Source: Actinobacillus seminis
Lineage (GTDB): Bacteria > Pseudomonadota > Gammaproteobacteria > Enterobacterales > Pasteurellaceae
Assembly: GCF_002263215.1 (NCBI RefSeq)
Contig: NZ_NLFK01000003.1
Coordinates: 124,001-188,000, forward strand
Direction: 5' to 3'
Length of the DNA stretch: 64,000 bases
Made by a program: the position numbers and the translations under genes. The notes beneath the pieces were generated by a model. The model was not told the origin of the DNA, did no database searches, and saw nothing but the letters and a program-made list of their open reading frames with translations. Shown here piece after piece: positions 10,268 to 18,951 of the stretch. Numbering within the stretch: the first letter of the stretch is position 1; the number at the start of each line of letters is the position of its first letter.

Positions 10268-10969
10268 TTAAAAATTATCTTTCGCTTTTCGCCATGCCAC
10301 AAACTGTGCTGCATCTTGAGCTGCCAAAAATGGGTTAATTTGCATCTCCAATCCTAAGGTTGTCGGCAAACTTGGCTGATTTTTCGTCCGCAACATTTGC
10401 ACCAATTTAAGCTGATTTTCCACCGCACTTTTATCCTCCATCACTGTCAACGCAAACGCCAAATTACTCAAGGTATATTCATGCGCTGCACAAACAAGGG
10501 TACTTTCCGGCAATTGTTTTAAGCGCTGCAAAGATTGATACATTTGCTCATAATCGCCAGTAAAAACCCGACCACAGCCGGCAGAAAATAAGGTATCACC
10601 ACAAAATAAATGCCCATCCACTACAAAACTCAAATGCCCGGCAGTATGCCCTCCCGTCGGTAAAATTTGAATTTGATAATGTGGCGTCGTAATTTGCCCA
10701 CTTTCCACAATATGTGTCACGCCATGGTCTTGCGCTTCTGCCGGCCCATACACCGACACCTGCGGAAAATGGCGAGTAAATTCAGCAATACCGGCGGTAT
10801 GATCGCTGTGATAATGCGTGATCAATACCGCTTCCGGCACTAACTGATGCTGCATAAAATAACGTAATAATACGTCAGCTTCCGCCACATCAACCACAAT
10901 TACCGGTAAATTTTCTCGTCTATAAAGCCAAATATAGTTATCATTAAGTGCAGGAATTGGAACTAACAT
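10268..10969 (-). CDS. gloB: Hydroxyacylglutathione hydrolase (glyoxalase II)
   Basis: 233 residues of metallo-beta-lactamase fold. The metal motif is THYHSDHTAG, with further ligands in PTGGHTAGHLSF, FCGDTLFSAGCGR and CAAHEYTLSNLAFA. The C-terminal substrate-binding part is present, though the family normally reaches about 250 residues. It hydrolyses S-lactoylglutathione in methylglyoxal detoxification. Divergent from the methyltransferase at 10991, only 21 bases apart, as I recall in H. influenzae. Confidence 0.93.
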   Translation of the reverse strand: MLVPIPALNDNYIWLYRRENLPVIVVDVAEADVLLRYFMQHQLVPEAVLITHYHSDHTAGIAEFTRHFPQVSVYGPAEAQDHGVTHIVESGQITTPHYQIQILPTGGHTAGHLSFVVDGHLFCGDTLFSAGCGRVFTGDYEQMYQSLQRLKQLPESTLVCAAHEYTLSNLAFALTVMEDKSAVENQLKLVQMLRTKNQPSLPTTLGLEMQINPFLAAQDAAQFVAWRKAKDNF

Positions 10970-10990
10970 ACTACGATCCTCGAGGTAAAT

Positions 10991-11701
10991 ATGAAATGGA
11001 ATGCAAAATTATCAACCTCATTTGAACTGCCGAGCAGCTGGCAACAGTTGCAAAGCGGCACACAATATCAAGAGGTTATCAATCAATATTTTGCAACCTG
11101 GTCTCCTAATGTATTAGGTTATCAATGGTTGAAATTGGGTGGATTAAGTGGCGAAATCCACTGTCATTTACCCCAGCGTCACCATATCATCATTGCGCCC
11201 AAAATTACGCAAAATTTGATCGCACTTTCATCACAAGAAAATACTTCCGTAGTACAAAGTCGTTTATCGGAGTTGCCTTTTGTAGAAAAATCCATTGATA
11301 TGTGTATTATGGCGAATACCTTGAATTTTAGTCAAGATCCTCATCAAATTCTGCGCGAAACAACAAGAGTACTGTGCAACGACGGTTATCTCTTTCTATC
11401 CTTGTTCAATCCGTTCAGCCGATTAGGCATAAAACGCCACCTCAATCTCAACGGACAAGCACCGCTCCCGTTTCGCCATTTTTGTGCTTGGCGCGTTATC
11501 GATTGGCTAGAGTTGCTGAATTTTGAAATTCTTGCTACCCAACGCCTAGCACTTGCTAACGAAGTACCTTATTTCGGTTCGCTTGTGGCAATTATCGCAA
11601 AAAAAAGAACCTACCCGCTGAATTTCACGCCACAAAAAATCAAATTCCGCCCCCATAAACACTTTAATACGGTGGAAGCCTTTAATGAAATTAGGGAGTA
11701 A
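10991..11701 (+). CDS. SAM-dependent methyltransferase (YafS-like)
   Basis: 236 residues. The pattern is of a class I methyltransferase in degenerate form: SRLSELPFVEKSIDMCIMAN resembles motifs II-III, followed by PHQILRETTRVLCNDGYLFL, the typical post-II helix and strand of ubiquinone/menaquinone-like methyltransferases. The glycine-rich motif I is weak. Divergent partner of gloB, like yafS next to gloB in enterics. Substrate unknown. Confidence 0.8.
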   Translation: MKWNAKLSTSFELPSSWQQLQSGTQYQEVINQYFATWSPNVLGYQWLKLGGLSGEIHCHLPQRHHIIIAPKITQNLIALSSQENTSVVQSRLSELPFVEKSIDMCIMANTLNFSQDPHQILRETTRVLCNDGYLFLSLFNPFSRLGIKRHLNLNGQAPLPFRHFCAWRVIDWLELLNFEILATQRLALANEVPYFGSLVAIIAKKRTYPLNFTPQKIKFRPHKHFNTVEAFNEIRE

Positions 11702-11704
11702 TAG

Positions 11705-11728
11705 AAAGGTAGGATAATACCTACCTTT
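11705..11728. terminator. Hairpin between convergent genes
   Basis: AAAGGTAGG and CCTACCTTT form a perfect nine-pair stem with a six-base loop directly after the methyltransferase stop. It could end transcription in both directions, although the T-run is short. Confidence 0.6.
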
Positions 11729-11755
11729 AATCTTTATTTTGTGTCGTTAACCAAT

Positions 11756-12934
11756 TCACCCCATAATATAACGATATAGTGTCATTCCGCTAAGTGCCGC
11801 CATGGCAACTACAACAAACATACCGACTACGCTCATCCAGACAGGATGTTTGTAATCTCCGATAATTTTCGTTTTACGAGAGGCTAATAAAATTAAACCT
11901 AAAGAAATAGGTAAAATTAATCCATTTAACGTTCCCACAAAGACTAATACCTTAGCAGGACTACCTACTGTAGCAAGTACAGCAGTAGAAATCACGATAA
12001 AAGCAATAATCCAGTAATTTTTGTGATGGTCGATTTTATCTGAAAAACCGGTTAAAAAAGAAACTGATGTATAGGCTGCACCAATAACAGAAGTGATGGA
12101 TGCTGCCCACATGATAATACCGAAAATAATTAATCCGATATTCCCCGCCACATGATAAAATGGTGTAGACGCCGGATTTTTTGGATCTAAGGTCACTCCT
12201 TGAGAAATAACACCCAATACGGCTAAAAAAAGAACAACTCGCATAATAGAGGCAATCAAAATTGCAGAGACAGAACTTTTACTTACTTCTTTTAATGATT
12301 CTTCTCCTTTAATCCCTGCATCCAACAAACGATGTGCGCCAGCAAAAGTAATATAACCACCGACCGTTCCGCCTACCAAGGTAACAATCGCAATCACATC
12401 TAATTTTTCCGGCACAAAAGTGCGATAAACCGCTTCCCCTACCGGAGGTACCGCTTTTACAGTAACATAGATCATCAACGCAATCATGATAAAGCCCATT
12501 AATTGCGCAAAACGATCCATCACCTTACCAACCTCTTTGGATAAAAAAATACCAACCGCAATGATACCACTGACAATAGCGCCAACCTCTACCGGCATCC
12601 CAGTAAGAATATTTAATCCTAAACCTGCACCTCCGATATTACCAATATTAAATGCCAGTCCGCCCATCACAATCAACACAGCCAAAAAATAACCTGCTCC
12701 CGGCAATACTTCATTAGCAATATCTTGAGCTTTCTTTTTGGATACGGCAATAATACGCCAAATATTTAACTGAACGCCTATATCCAATAAAATGGACAGC
12801 AAAATAACAAATCCAAAACTCGCTAAGAGAGATTGTGTAAACGTCGCTGTTTGAGTGAGAAACCCGGGACCAATAGCCGAAGTTGCCATTAAAAATGCCG
12901 CACCAAGTAGTGCATTACGATTGCTGTTTGCCAT
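11756..12934 (-). CDS. NRAMP-related carrier of the 5-oxoprolinase operon (YcsG-like)
   Basis: 392 residues with about eleven membrane helices. The fold is NRAMP-like (LLGAAFLMATSAIGPGFLTQ in helix 1), but the metal-binding DPGN of true NRAMP proteins reads GPGF here. B. subtilis YcsG, encoded next to the pxp genes, is the closest family I know. Loss of the metal ligand together with its place directly downstream of pxpB-C-A suggests an organic substrate, such as 5-oxoproline or a related compound, rather than Mn2+. Separated from pxpA by 80 bases, so probably last gene of the operon. Confidence 0.82.
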   Translation of the reverse strand: MANSNRNALLGAAFLMATSAIGPGFLTQTATFTQSLLASFGFVILLSILLDIGVQLNIWRIIAVSKKKAQDIANEVLPGAGYFLAVLIVMGGLAFNIGNIGGAGLGLNILTGMPVEVGAIVSGIIAVGIFLSKEVGKVMDRFAQLMGFIMIALMIYVTVKAVPPVGEAVYRTFVPEKLDVIAIVTLVGGTVGGYITFAGAHRLLDAGIKGEESLKEVSKSSVSAILIASIMRVVLFLAVLGVISQGVTLDPKNPASTPFYHVAGNIGLIIFGIIMWAASITSVIGAAYTSVSFLTGFSDKIDHHKNYWIIAFIVISTAVLATVGSPAKVLVFVGTLNGLILPISLGLILLASRKTKIIGDYKHPVWMSVVGMFVVVAMAALSGMTLYRYIMG

Positions 12935-13014
12935 AAATTTACCTGCTATTGTAATAAATCATAATCAATTCATAACTGATCACTTTCTTAGACTTTTTAA
13001 GTTAAATCGCTAAA

Positions 13015-13752
13015 TTATGCACGAATATTGACTTGTTTTTCTGCCAAAGCTACACGAATTTTTTTAGCAAATTCAATCGCATGAATGCCGTCACCATGAA
13101 TACAAATGCTATCTGCTTTAATTGCAACGTCCACCCCATCCACACTGGAAACCGTTCCCGATAAAATCATTTGCAATACCTGATGAATAGCTTCTTCATC
13201 ATTTTCAACCAATGCATCATCTCGACTACGAGGAACAAGAGAACCATCTGCTAAATAATGGCGATCAGCAAAAACTTCCGAAATAATATTTAAACCTTCT
13301 GCTTGAGCAACATTCAACATGAGACTACCTGACAATCCCATTAATGCTAACGTCGGATCGAATTGCTTTATCGTATGCGCAATTAAATGTGCTAATGCGG
13401 GATCTTTTGCTGCTTGATTGTATAAAGCTCCATGAGGTTTGACATAACTTAAAGGAATATTTTCCGATTCACATAACGCTTTAATTGCCCCTAATTGATA
13501 CAATAAACAAGCAACTAACTCTTCGTCGGTTAATTGCATATTTGTTCGCCCAAAATTTTCTCGATCGGGAAACCCCGGATGAGCACCAACACGAATACCA
13601 TTCTCCTTAGCCCATTTAATCGCCTTACGCATTTCGTTATAATCGCCCGCATGTAAACCACAAGCTATATTGGTAGAACTGACTAAACGTAGCAGCATTT
13701 CATCATTCTCACAACCTTCTGCTAAATCAACATTTAAATCAACATGCTTCAT
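13015..13752 (-). CDS. pxpA: 5-oxoprolinase subunit PxpA (LamB/YcsF family)
   Basis: 245 residues from the ATG at 13752, which begins [13 protein letters not shown], the invariant family start; the open frame extends further upstream but without similarity. Motifs: [35 protein letters not shown] (here with IRVGAHPG), [10 protein letters not shown] and [12 protein letters not shown]. With PxpB and PxpC it opens 5-oxoproline to glutamate with ATP. Start overlaps the pxpC stop by 14 bases, so it is coupled. Confidence 0.94.
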   Translation of the reverse strand: MKHVDLNVDLAEGCENDEMLLRLVSSTNIACGLHAGDYNEMRKAIKWAKENGIRVGAHPGFPDRENFGRTNMQLTDEELVACLLYQLGAIKALCESENIPLSYVKPHGALYNQAAKDPALAHLIAHTIKQFDPTLALMGLSGSLMLNVAQAEGLNIISEVFADRHYLADGSLVPRSRDDALVENDEEAIHQVLQMILSGTVSSVDGVDVAIKADSICIHGDGIHAIEFAKKIRVALAEKQVNIRA

Positions 13753-14671
13753 AGATTTGCTCCTTAATGGTAGATAAATAGTTTTGCGTTTTTTGATACA
13801 ATTCAATCGCTTGTTCACGGCTAACTTGTTCAAAATGAATACCACTGCCAAATAGCACTTGGGCTATTCGACCGAGATCCGCCTGAATAACACAAGCAAT
13901 TTTAGGATAGCCACCGGTCGTTTGTGCATCTGACATGAGCACAATAGGCTGTCCTTCCGGTGGAACTTGTACCGTTCCAATTGGTGCTGCATAAGAGAGC
14001 ATTTCTAAAGGCTGTTTCAATTCCAGTATTGTCTCACCGGAAAATCGGTATCCCATGCGACTGCTATTACGCTGTAATACCCATTTCTGTTGCCAAAATG
14101 CATTTTGACTTTCTTCTGTAAATGCGCCATATTCTGAAGAAGCTATTGCACGAATTTGATTAGTAAAAGAAATCGGTTTAATGCCGATATGACTTAAATA
14201 TTTATCCCTAATAGCTACTCCGATGCTATCTCCTGCTTTCAGTAAACGCCCATGAAATCCACCAAAACCGGCTTTCAAATCTGTGCTGGCTGAATTTAAT
14301 ACCCGTGGAACAATAAATCCCCCGGCGACACAAAGATAAGCATAATTACCTCTTACCAGACGCTTTAAAGTTAATGTTTGACGTGCTCTTGCCGTATAAC
14401 GCCAATAAGAAAAAATTGGTTCGTCGTCTAATTCAGCCTCACATAAAGCTCCGGTTAAACAAAAGGGAGTATCACAGTCAAAAGTTACCGTAATTCTCCC
14501 CAAAGCAATTTCAATAGCTGGTGTATTTTCATCATTTTCCAATAATAGATTTCCCGCACTTAATGCTAACGGATCCATTGCCCCGGATCGTCCTATACCA
14601 AACTCTCTTAATCCCAAACGTCCGAGATCTTGAACATGTGCGATACCTTGTAATTGTTTAATGTAAATCAT
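13739..14671 (-). CDS. pxpC: 5-oxoprolinase subunit PxpC (KipA-like)
   Basis: 310 residues. Recognised by [20 protein letters not shown] at the N-terminus, [15 protein letters not shown], and [16 protein letters not shown] near the C-terminus, all typical of the biotin-dependent carboxyltransferase-like / KipA family. It forms the ATP-dependent 5-oxoprolinase with PxpB and PxpA. Its start overlaps the pxpB stop by four bases. Confidence 0.93.
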   Translation of the reverse strand: MIYIKQLQGIAHVQDLGRLGLREFGIGRSGAMDPLALSAGNLLLENDENTPAIEIALGRITVTFDCDTPFCLTGALCEAELDDEPIFSYWRYTARARQTLTLKRLVRGNYAYLCVAGGFIVPRVLNSASTDLKAGFGGFHGRLLKAGDSIGVAIRDKYLSHIGIKPISFTNQIRAIASSEYGAFTEESQNAFWQQKWVLQRNSSRMGYRFSGETILELKQPLEMLSYAAPIGTVQVPPEGQPIVLMSDAQTTGGYPKIACVIQADLGRIAQVLFGSGIHFEQVSREQAIELYQKTQNYLSTIKEQIYEAC

Positions 14672-15318
14672 AATCTGATACTCTCCGCAACAAAGCGCAC
14701 CTGATCTCCAGCTTTAAGCAATACCGGTGAAGGTTGACTAATATCAAAAAGCGCTATATCGGTTTTTCCCAACAATTGCCAACCACCGGGAGATGTAAAT
14801 GGATAAATTCCGGTTTGACTTCCACCGATTCCTACAGCACCGGCCGGCACTTTTGTTCTTGGAGTCTTCTTACGTGGCGTATGCAAATTCTCCGGTAAAC
14901 CACCCAAGTAAGGAAAGCCGGGTTGAAAACCCATCATAAAGACCGTATAAATAGGCGCTGTGTGACGCCGAATAATCTCTTTTGCAGTAGTATGATGAAA
15001 CTCGGCTACATCATACAAGTCTTCTCCCAGTTCACCTCCATAATGTACCGGAATATCCACTAGACGTCCGTGATACTCAATTTGCTCCGATTGTACATCC
15101 AGCCAAATTTTCTGAATTTCATAAATCAAGTCCGTTATATCTACATTCATATCATGAAATAACGTAACATTATTCATCCCTACCACAGATTCGATAACGT
15201 ATACTAATGATTTCACTTTTTGTGCGAATAACCAAAGGTATTGTTGGTTAAGCAGTTCGGCGGGAGGTGGCAATAAACAAAGTAAAGACTGTTCGCTGGT
15301 AGAATGGATAGTGAGCAT
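14668..15318 (-). CDS. pxpB: 5-oxoprolinase subunit PxpB (KipI-like)
   Basis: 216 residues. Family motifs: VHYGGELGEDLYDVAEFH, FMMGFQPGFPYLGGLPENLH, PRTKVPAGAVGIGGSQTGIY and SPGGWQLLGKTDI. First gene of the pxpB-pxpC-pxpA-carrier operon. The promoter should be in 15319-15410. In B. subtilis the same protein pair was first named KipI/KipA for effects on the KinA kinase, but the metabolic role is the default here. Confidence 0.93.
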   Translation of the reverse strand: MLTIHSTSEQSLLCLLPPPAELLNQQYLWLFAQKVKSLVYVIESVVGMNNVTLFHDMNVDITDLIYEIQKIWLDVQSEQIEYHGRLVDIPVHYGGELGEDLYDVAEFHHTTAKEIIRRHTAPIYTVFMMGFQPGFPYLGGLPENLHTPRKKTPRTKVPAGAVGIGGSQTGIYPFTSPGGWQLLGKTDIALFDISQPSPVLLKAGDQVRFVAESIRL

Positions 15319-15411
15319 ATATTTCTCCCTTGTTATAATTGTTAAGCATTTGTACTATTTGCGTAAATTTATGTCAATGAAAATATTATTTATCAAAAAA
15401 TAAGGAGAGAT

Positions 15412-15438
15412 AAAAAAGGCAATTTTTACAAATTGCCT
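15412..15438 (-). terminator. Terminator after the yegP remnant
   Basis: AAGGCAATTT and AAATTGCCTT form a near-perfect stem; read on the minus strand it is followed by a U-run. It separates the decayed yegP block from the pxp operon. Confidence 0.8.
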
Positions 15439-15474
15439 TGATAAAACTCAAAAAACGGTAAAAAGTGCGGTGAA

Positions 15475-15817
15475 TTATTCCGCAGTTTTATCTTTAATTA
15501 CCGTTGTTGCCGCATTGTTAATCACGGATTTTACGCCATTTTGTGCTGCTGTGTTGGAGGAATAATATTCGCTACGTCCGATTTCTTGATGATTTTTCGC
15601 TTTCAAAATAAAATACGGTTGACCATCAGAAGTCGTTTTATATTCAAAATTTTGCTCATCACCGCCATTTTTTTTGCACGGAAGCAATACCGTTTTCAGC
15701 TGCCGCACGCGTTTTATAACGTTCGCTGGTCAAAATCGTTTGGCTGTTCGCCGCTTTTAAATTAAACATAAATTGACCGTCTTTTGCCAATTTGAGTTCA
15801 TACCAACCTAATGCCAT
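15475..15817 (-). pseudogene. YegP-like DUF1508 protein, frameshifted at an A8 run
   Basis: From the ATG at 15817 the frame reads MALGWYELKLAKDGQFMFNL through ERYKTRAAAENGIASVQK, one complete DUF1508 repeat, and then meets stops. Skipping one base in the A8 run (T8 on the plus strand, near 15668-15675) restores NGGDEQNFEYKTTSDGQPYF and the second repeat through IGRSEYYSSNTAAQNGVKSV to the stop at 15475. The full protein would be 113 residues, the usual size of the UPF0339 family. A +1 slip on eight A residues is either a genuine lesion, slippage, or a sequence error. Lies two bases after the hydrolase remnant. Confidence 0.85.
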
Positions 15818-15819
15818 GT

Positions 15820-17152
15820 TTAGCTCCTTATGTTTTGTGGATGAATAACTTGTATTTCTAATACTGATGGGTATTTATCCCCTACGTATATTTGATTTGT
15901 TGCAATATTTTTAACTGATGCATACCCTTCATCTTCACCGCTGTTTGGATTGCAATCAAAATGTGGAAAATTACTTCCTGCTATATCTAAACGTAATCTA
16001 TGCCCTTTTTTGAACACGTTGCAACTTTCAAATGGGCGTATTATGACTTCGACTATTTCGCCTTGCTGAAGAAACTCAGGTTTACTCCATGATTTTCTAT
16101 AACGAGTTCTAATAATCCCATCCGTAATATTCATTGCATAACCTTGCGGATAGTCTTCATTTGGCGGATAAACATCAATCAATTTTGCAGTAAAGTCGGT
16201 ATCAGGAACATCACTGGCAATAAACAATTTGATTTTAACTTCCCCGGCAAGGCAGATATCTTCTTCCAGAAGCTCCGTTTGATAAACTAAAATATCATGA
16301 CGAGCTGCTAATGGCATATTATTTTGTTCAGATCCAAAAAAATCAGGTAATTCCCGTTGATCAAACGCCCCTCCGACAAAAACCGGTTTACCTGAGGTAA
16401 TAGCTCCTCCAATAGTGGGTACCGGATTATTGGGATCTGATTGAAACTTATGCACTGCAGATTCAGAAAAATGTTGGCGTAAGTACATGTCTTTTTGTAA
16501 ATACCATTTTTGTATGGTAGTACCTGGAAGCGGATATTCTGTACTGTGGATCCATTCTCCACCATGTTGCATTTTTCCTTGCTTATTTTTTCTGCCCGAT
16601 CCACCGCCCATCATAAAAAAAGAAACTTGATGATGAGATATTGGTCGCTCAGAGGATTTAAGATGTTGTTCAAACCATTTTAAGATAGGCATTAGCAAAC
16701 CCACCGGAATCAAGAACCATTGTTTTCAATCCGTTAGGATTGAGGCAAGCGGCAGCCAGTTGGGTATGTGCGGCGTAAGATAGCCCCATGCTCCCGATAC
16801 GCCCATTACACCAAGGTTGTTGCATTATCCATTGATAGGTATCAAAACCATCTTGCCCTTCATTTACATATTTGATGAATTCCCCTTCTGATAAATAGCG
16901 ACCACGACAATCTTGAAAAATAAGTGCAAATCCATGTTGAGTAAAAACTTCTGCCATCTCTTGTCGGCTGATTTTATGTCCGCTTAAATCAATTTCCGAA
17001 CGGGAATGTGCCGATTTATTATAGGGGGTTCGTTCAATGACAACAGGAAAACTCGTTTGTCGAAGATAATTAGGTAAATAAATATCTGTTGCAAGATGCA
17101 CTCCATCCCGCATTTTAATCATTACATTTTCAAATAGTTTAAAAGTATTCAT
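15820..17152 (-). pseudogene. CocE/NonD-family hydrolase (X-Pro dipeptidyl-peptidase type), internally deleted
   Basis: The start at 17152 gives MRDGVHLATDIYLP, VIERTPYNKS, FQDCRGRYLSEGEF and the nucleophile motif SMGLSYAAHTQ, then DSGGFANAY. At that point (about 16680-16695) the reading changes frame and resumes with LKWFEQHLK, which in intact relatives lies 150 or more residues later. The C-terminal jelly-roll domain (EVIIRPFESCNVFKKGHRLR, DIAGSNFPHF) follows to 15820. The missing part is the helical cap and the region with the catalytic Asp and His, so the enzyme cannot work. One deletion with a frameshift explains it. Confidence 0.87.
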
Positions 17153-17211
17153 AAAAAGGTTCTCTTACTTAATGATTAAAATAAGTTATCAATTTTCCCG
17201 GCATTTATTCA

Positions 17212-18611
17212 TTAATAACCGATATAAACAGCAACGCTCAATAAAGCGATTGCCACTATTGCTAATATAATAATGAGCGGCCATACAAATTTAGCCCATT
17301 GAGTCCAACTTACTTGAGCGGTTGCTAAAAAAATTAATAAGCCGCTGGATGTTGGAGTAATTATGTTAGTTAAGCCGTTCCCCATTAAAAAAGCAAGCAC
17401 GGTCGTTTGTGACGAAACGCCTGATAGTAAGCCTACCGACCCCATAATCGGCATGGCTACTGCCGCCTGACCTGATGTAGAGGGTATAGCAATATCAAGT
17501 AATAATTGAGAAAAGAAAATGCTGTATGCTGAAATATAGGAACCTTTTGAACCGATAAAATCAACAAGATAATGAATAACCGTATCTAAAATTTTACCTT
17601 TACTTAACACAATTTCTACTGCGGTTGCCAATCCGATAAGAATTGCTGCAATCATCACTTTTTTCATACCACTGACAAAAGCATCTGCTGCGTCAGTTGG
17701 TCTCATGCCGGCTATTGCAACAAAAACCATACTTAAAAATAAATAGTATGCAGACAATGCACTGGTTTTCCAATGCCATTGATTGGAGGCATATACCATA
17801 AATACGACACCAATAATTAATACTGTCAACATTGCTGCTTGTCTTTTAGATAGCGGTTTGCTGTCAAACAGGATTTTATTGGATAGTTGAAAATGATTTT
17901 GTAAACGTTCCTGTTTTGCTTTCCATAATACAAATACAATACCTAACGCTATCATTACAAAATAAGTGACTATACGCAAGCTAAGTCCGCTAAATACCGG
18001 CAAACCCAGTAATGGTTGTGCAACGGAAAGTGCATAAGGGTTAGTAATTGAGGCTAAATATCCTACTTTTACAGCAATGGTGACAATTGCTAAACCCAAT
18101 AACGACCGGTCAGTGCAATCACCATGGGTATCACTAATAAATACTCTTTTGCAAGCCCCATAAAGGTACTACCGGCAGAAAAAATCACCATAATAACAGG
18201 AATCAACAAATAAATATTTCCTCGAGTAAGTACCAGTGTACGTTCTAATCCTGCTTCTATTGCACCTGTTTTATTAAGAATACCGAACATTCCACCAATA
18301 AACAGCACCATAAAAATCAAACCACTTTGCTTTGCAATTCCTTCCGGTACGGATTGTAGGGTATCCGCAATGCCAACAGGAGCAGCCTGTCCTTTTCCTT
18401 TTTCCGTAAGCGAAGCACTAATAAAATTTGCCACAGATATAGGTTTATCAATTACCTGATAGCTATTCGGTATGACAAGCTTATCTTTACGTTGGTATTC
18501 TCCTGACGGTAATACAAAGGTCAATACCATGGTGATTATAACGATTAACATCATTATAATAATCGGATTCATTCCGGTTCTTGTCGTTTTTGTTGTGTCG
18601 TGCATAAACAC
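17212..18611 (-). pseudogene. YfcC-family carrier (arginine/dicarboxylate-type), frameshifted
   Basis: The first part (start 18611) encodes MNPIIIMMLIVIITMVLTF, VLPSGEYQR, QSGLIFMVLFIGGMFGILNK and SAGSTFMGLAKEYLLVIPMV, then runs out of frame after IALTGR near 18095. The second frame resumes with LGLAIVTIAVKVGYLASITN and continues to 17212 through QAAVAMPIMGSVG and NIITPTSSGLLI, both C4-dicarboxylate/YfcC-family landmarks. Summed length is about 465 residues against roughly 500 in relatives, so a few codons went with the frameshift. Upstream of the hydrolase gene by 60 bases; together they look like a former peptide or amino-acid uptake and cleavage operon. Confidence 0.82.
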
Positions 18612-18924
18612 TCCTTATTTATTATTGTATTCTTTATTTAAACAGCCAACAGCTTTAATGTTTCTATCGCACTATTGATAGTAGTGTTTTTTTCATCACT
18701 GAATAACTCACCGTTGATTTAATCAAGATTTAATCAAAATACACTTTTAAGACAGTACTTCAAGCTAATCATTAAAAAAATGTGAATGGCATCACAATTT
18801 TTTAACAAGTATTCGCTACTTAAATCACATAATACTATTTACACCAACTAAAAATAATTTCTGATCTAAATGATATAAAAACTGATCTTCTGCTTGCTCA
18901 TTCAATCAAACTTTCCTATTATGC
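18612..18924. other. Divergent regulatory gap between the YfcC-like remnant and ycaO
   Basis: 313 bases, AT-rich, without a gene on either strand. The one clear signal is the CRP-type palindrome at 18781-18796. Promoter elements for ycaO should lie in the right third (for example AT-rich TATGAT-like stretches near 18910), but no single -35/-10 pair is convincing. Confidence 0.6.
18781..18796. promoter_or_regulatory. Perfect CRP-binding palindrome
   Basis: TGTGAATGGCATCACA matches the consensus TGTGA-N6-TCACA at all ten core positions, flanked by A-rich and T-rich sides. It lies 170 bases from both the YfcC-like start (18611) and the ycaO start (18952). Catabolite control of the carrier/peptidase block is the more natural target. 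Confidence 0.85.
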
Positions 18925-18951
18925 TTGTTCATCATAATGCAAGGATCACAT

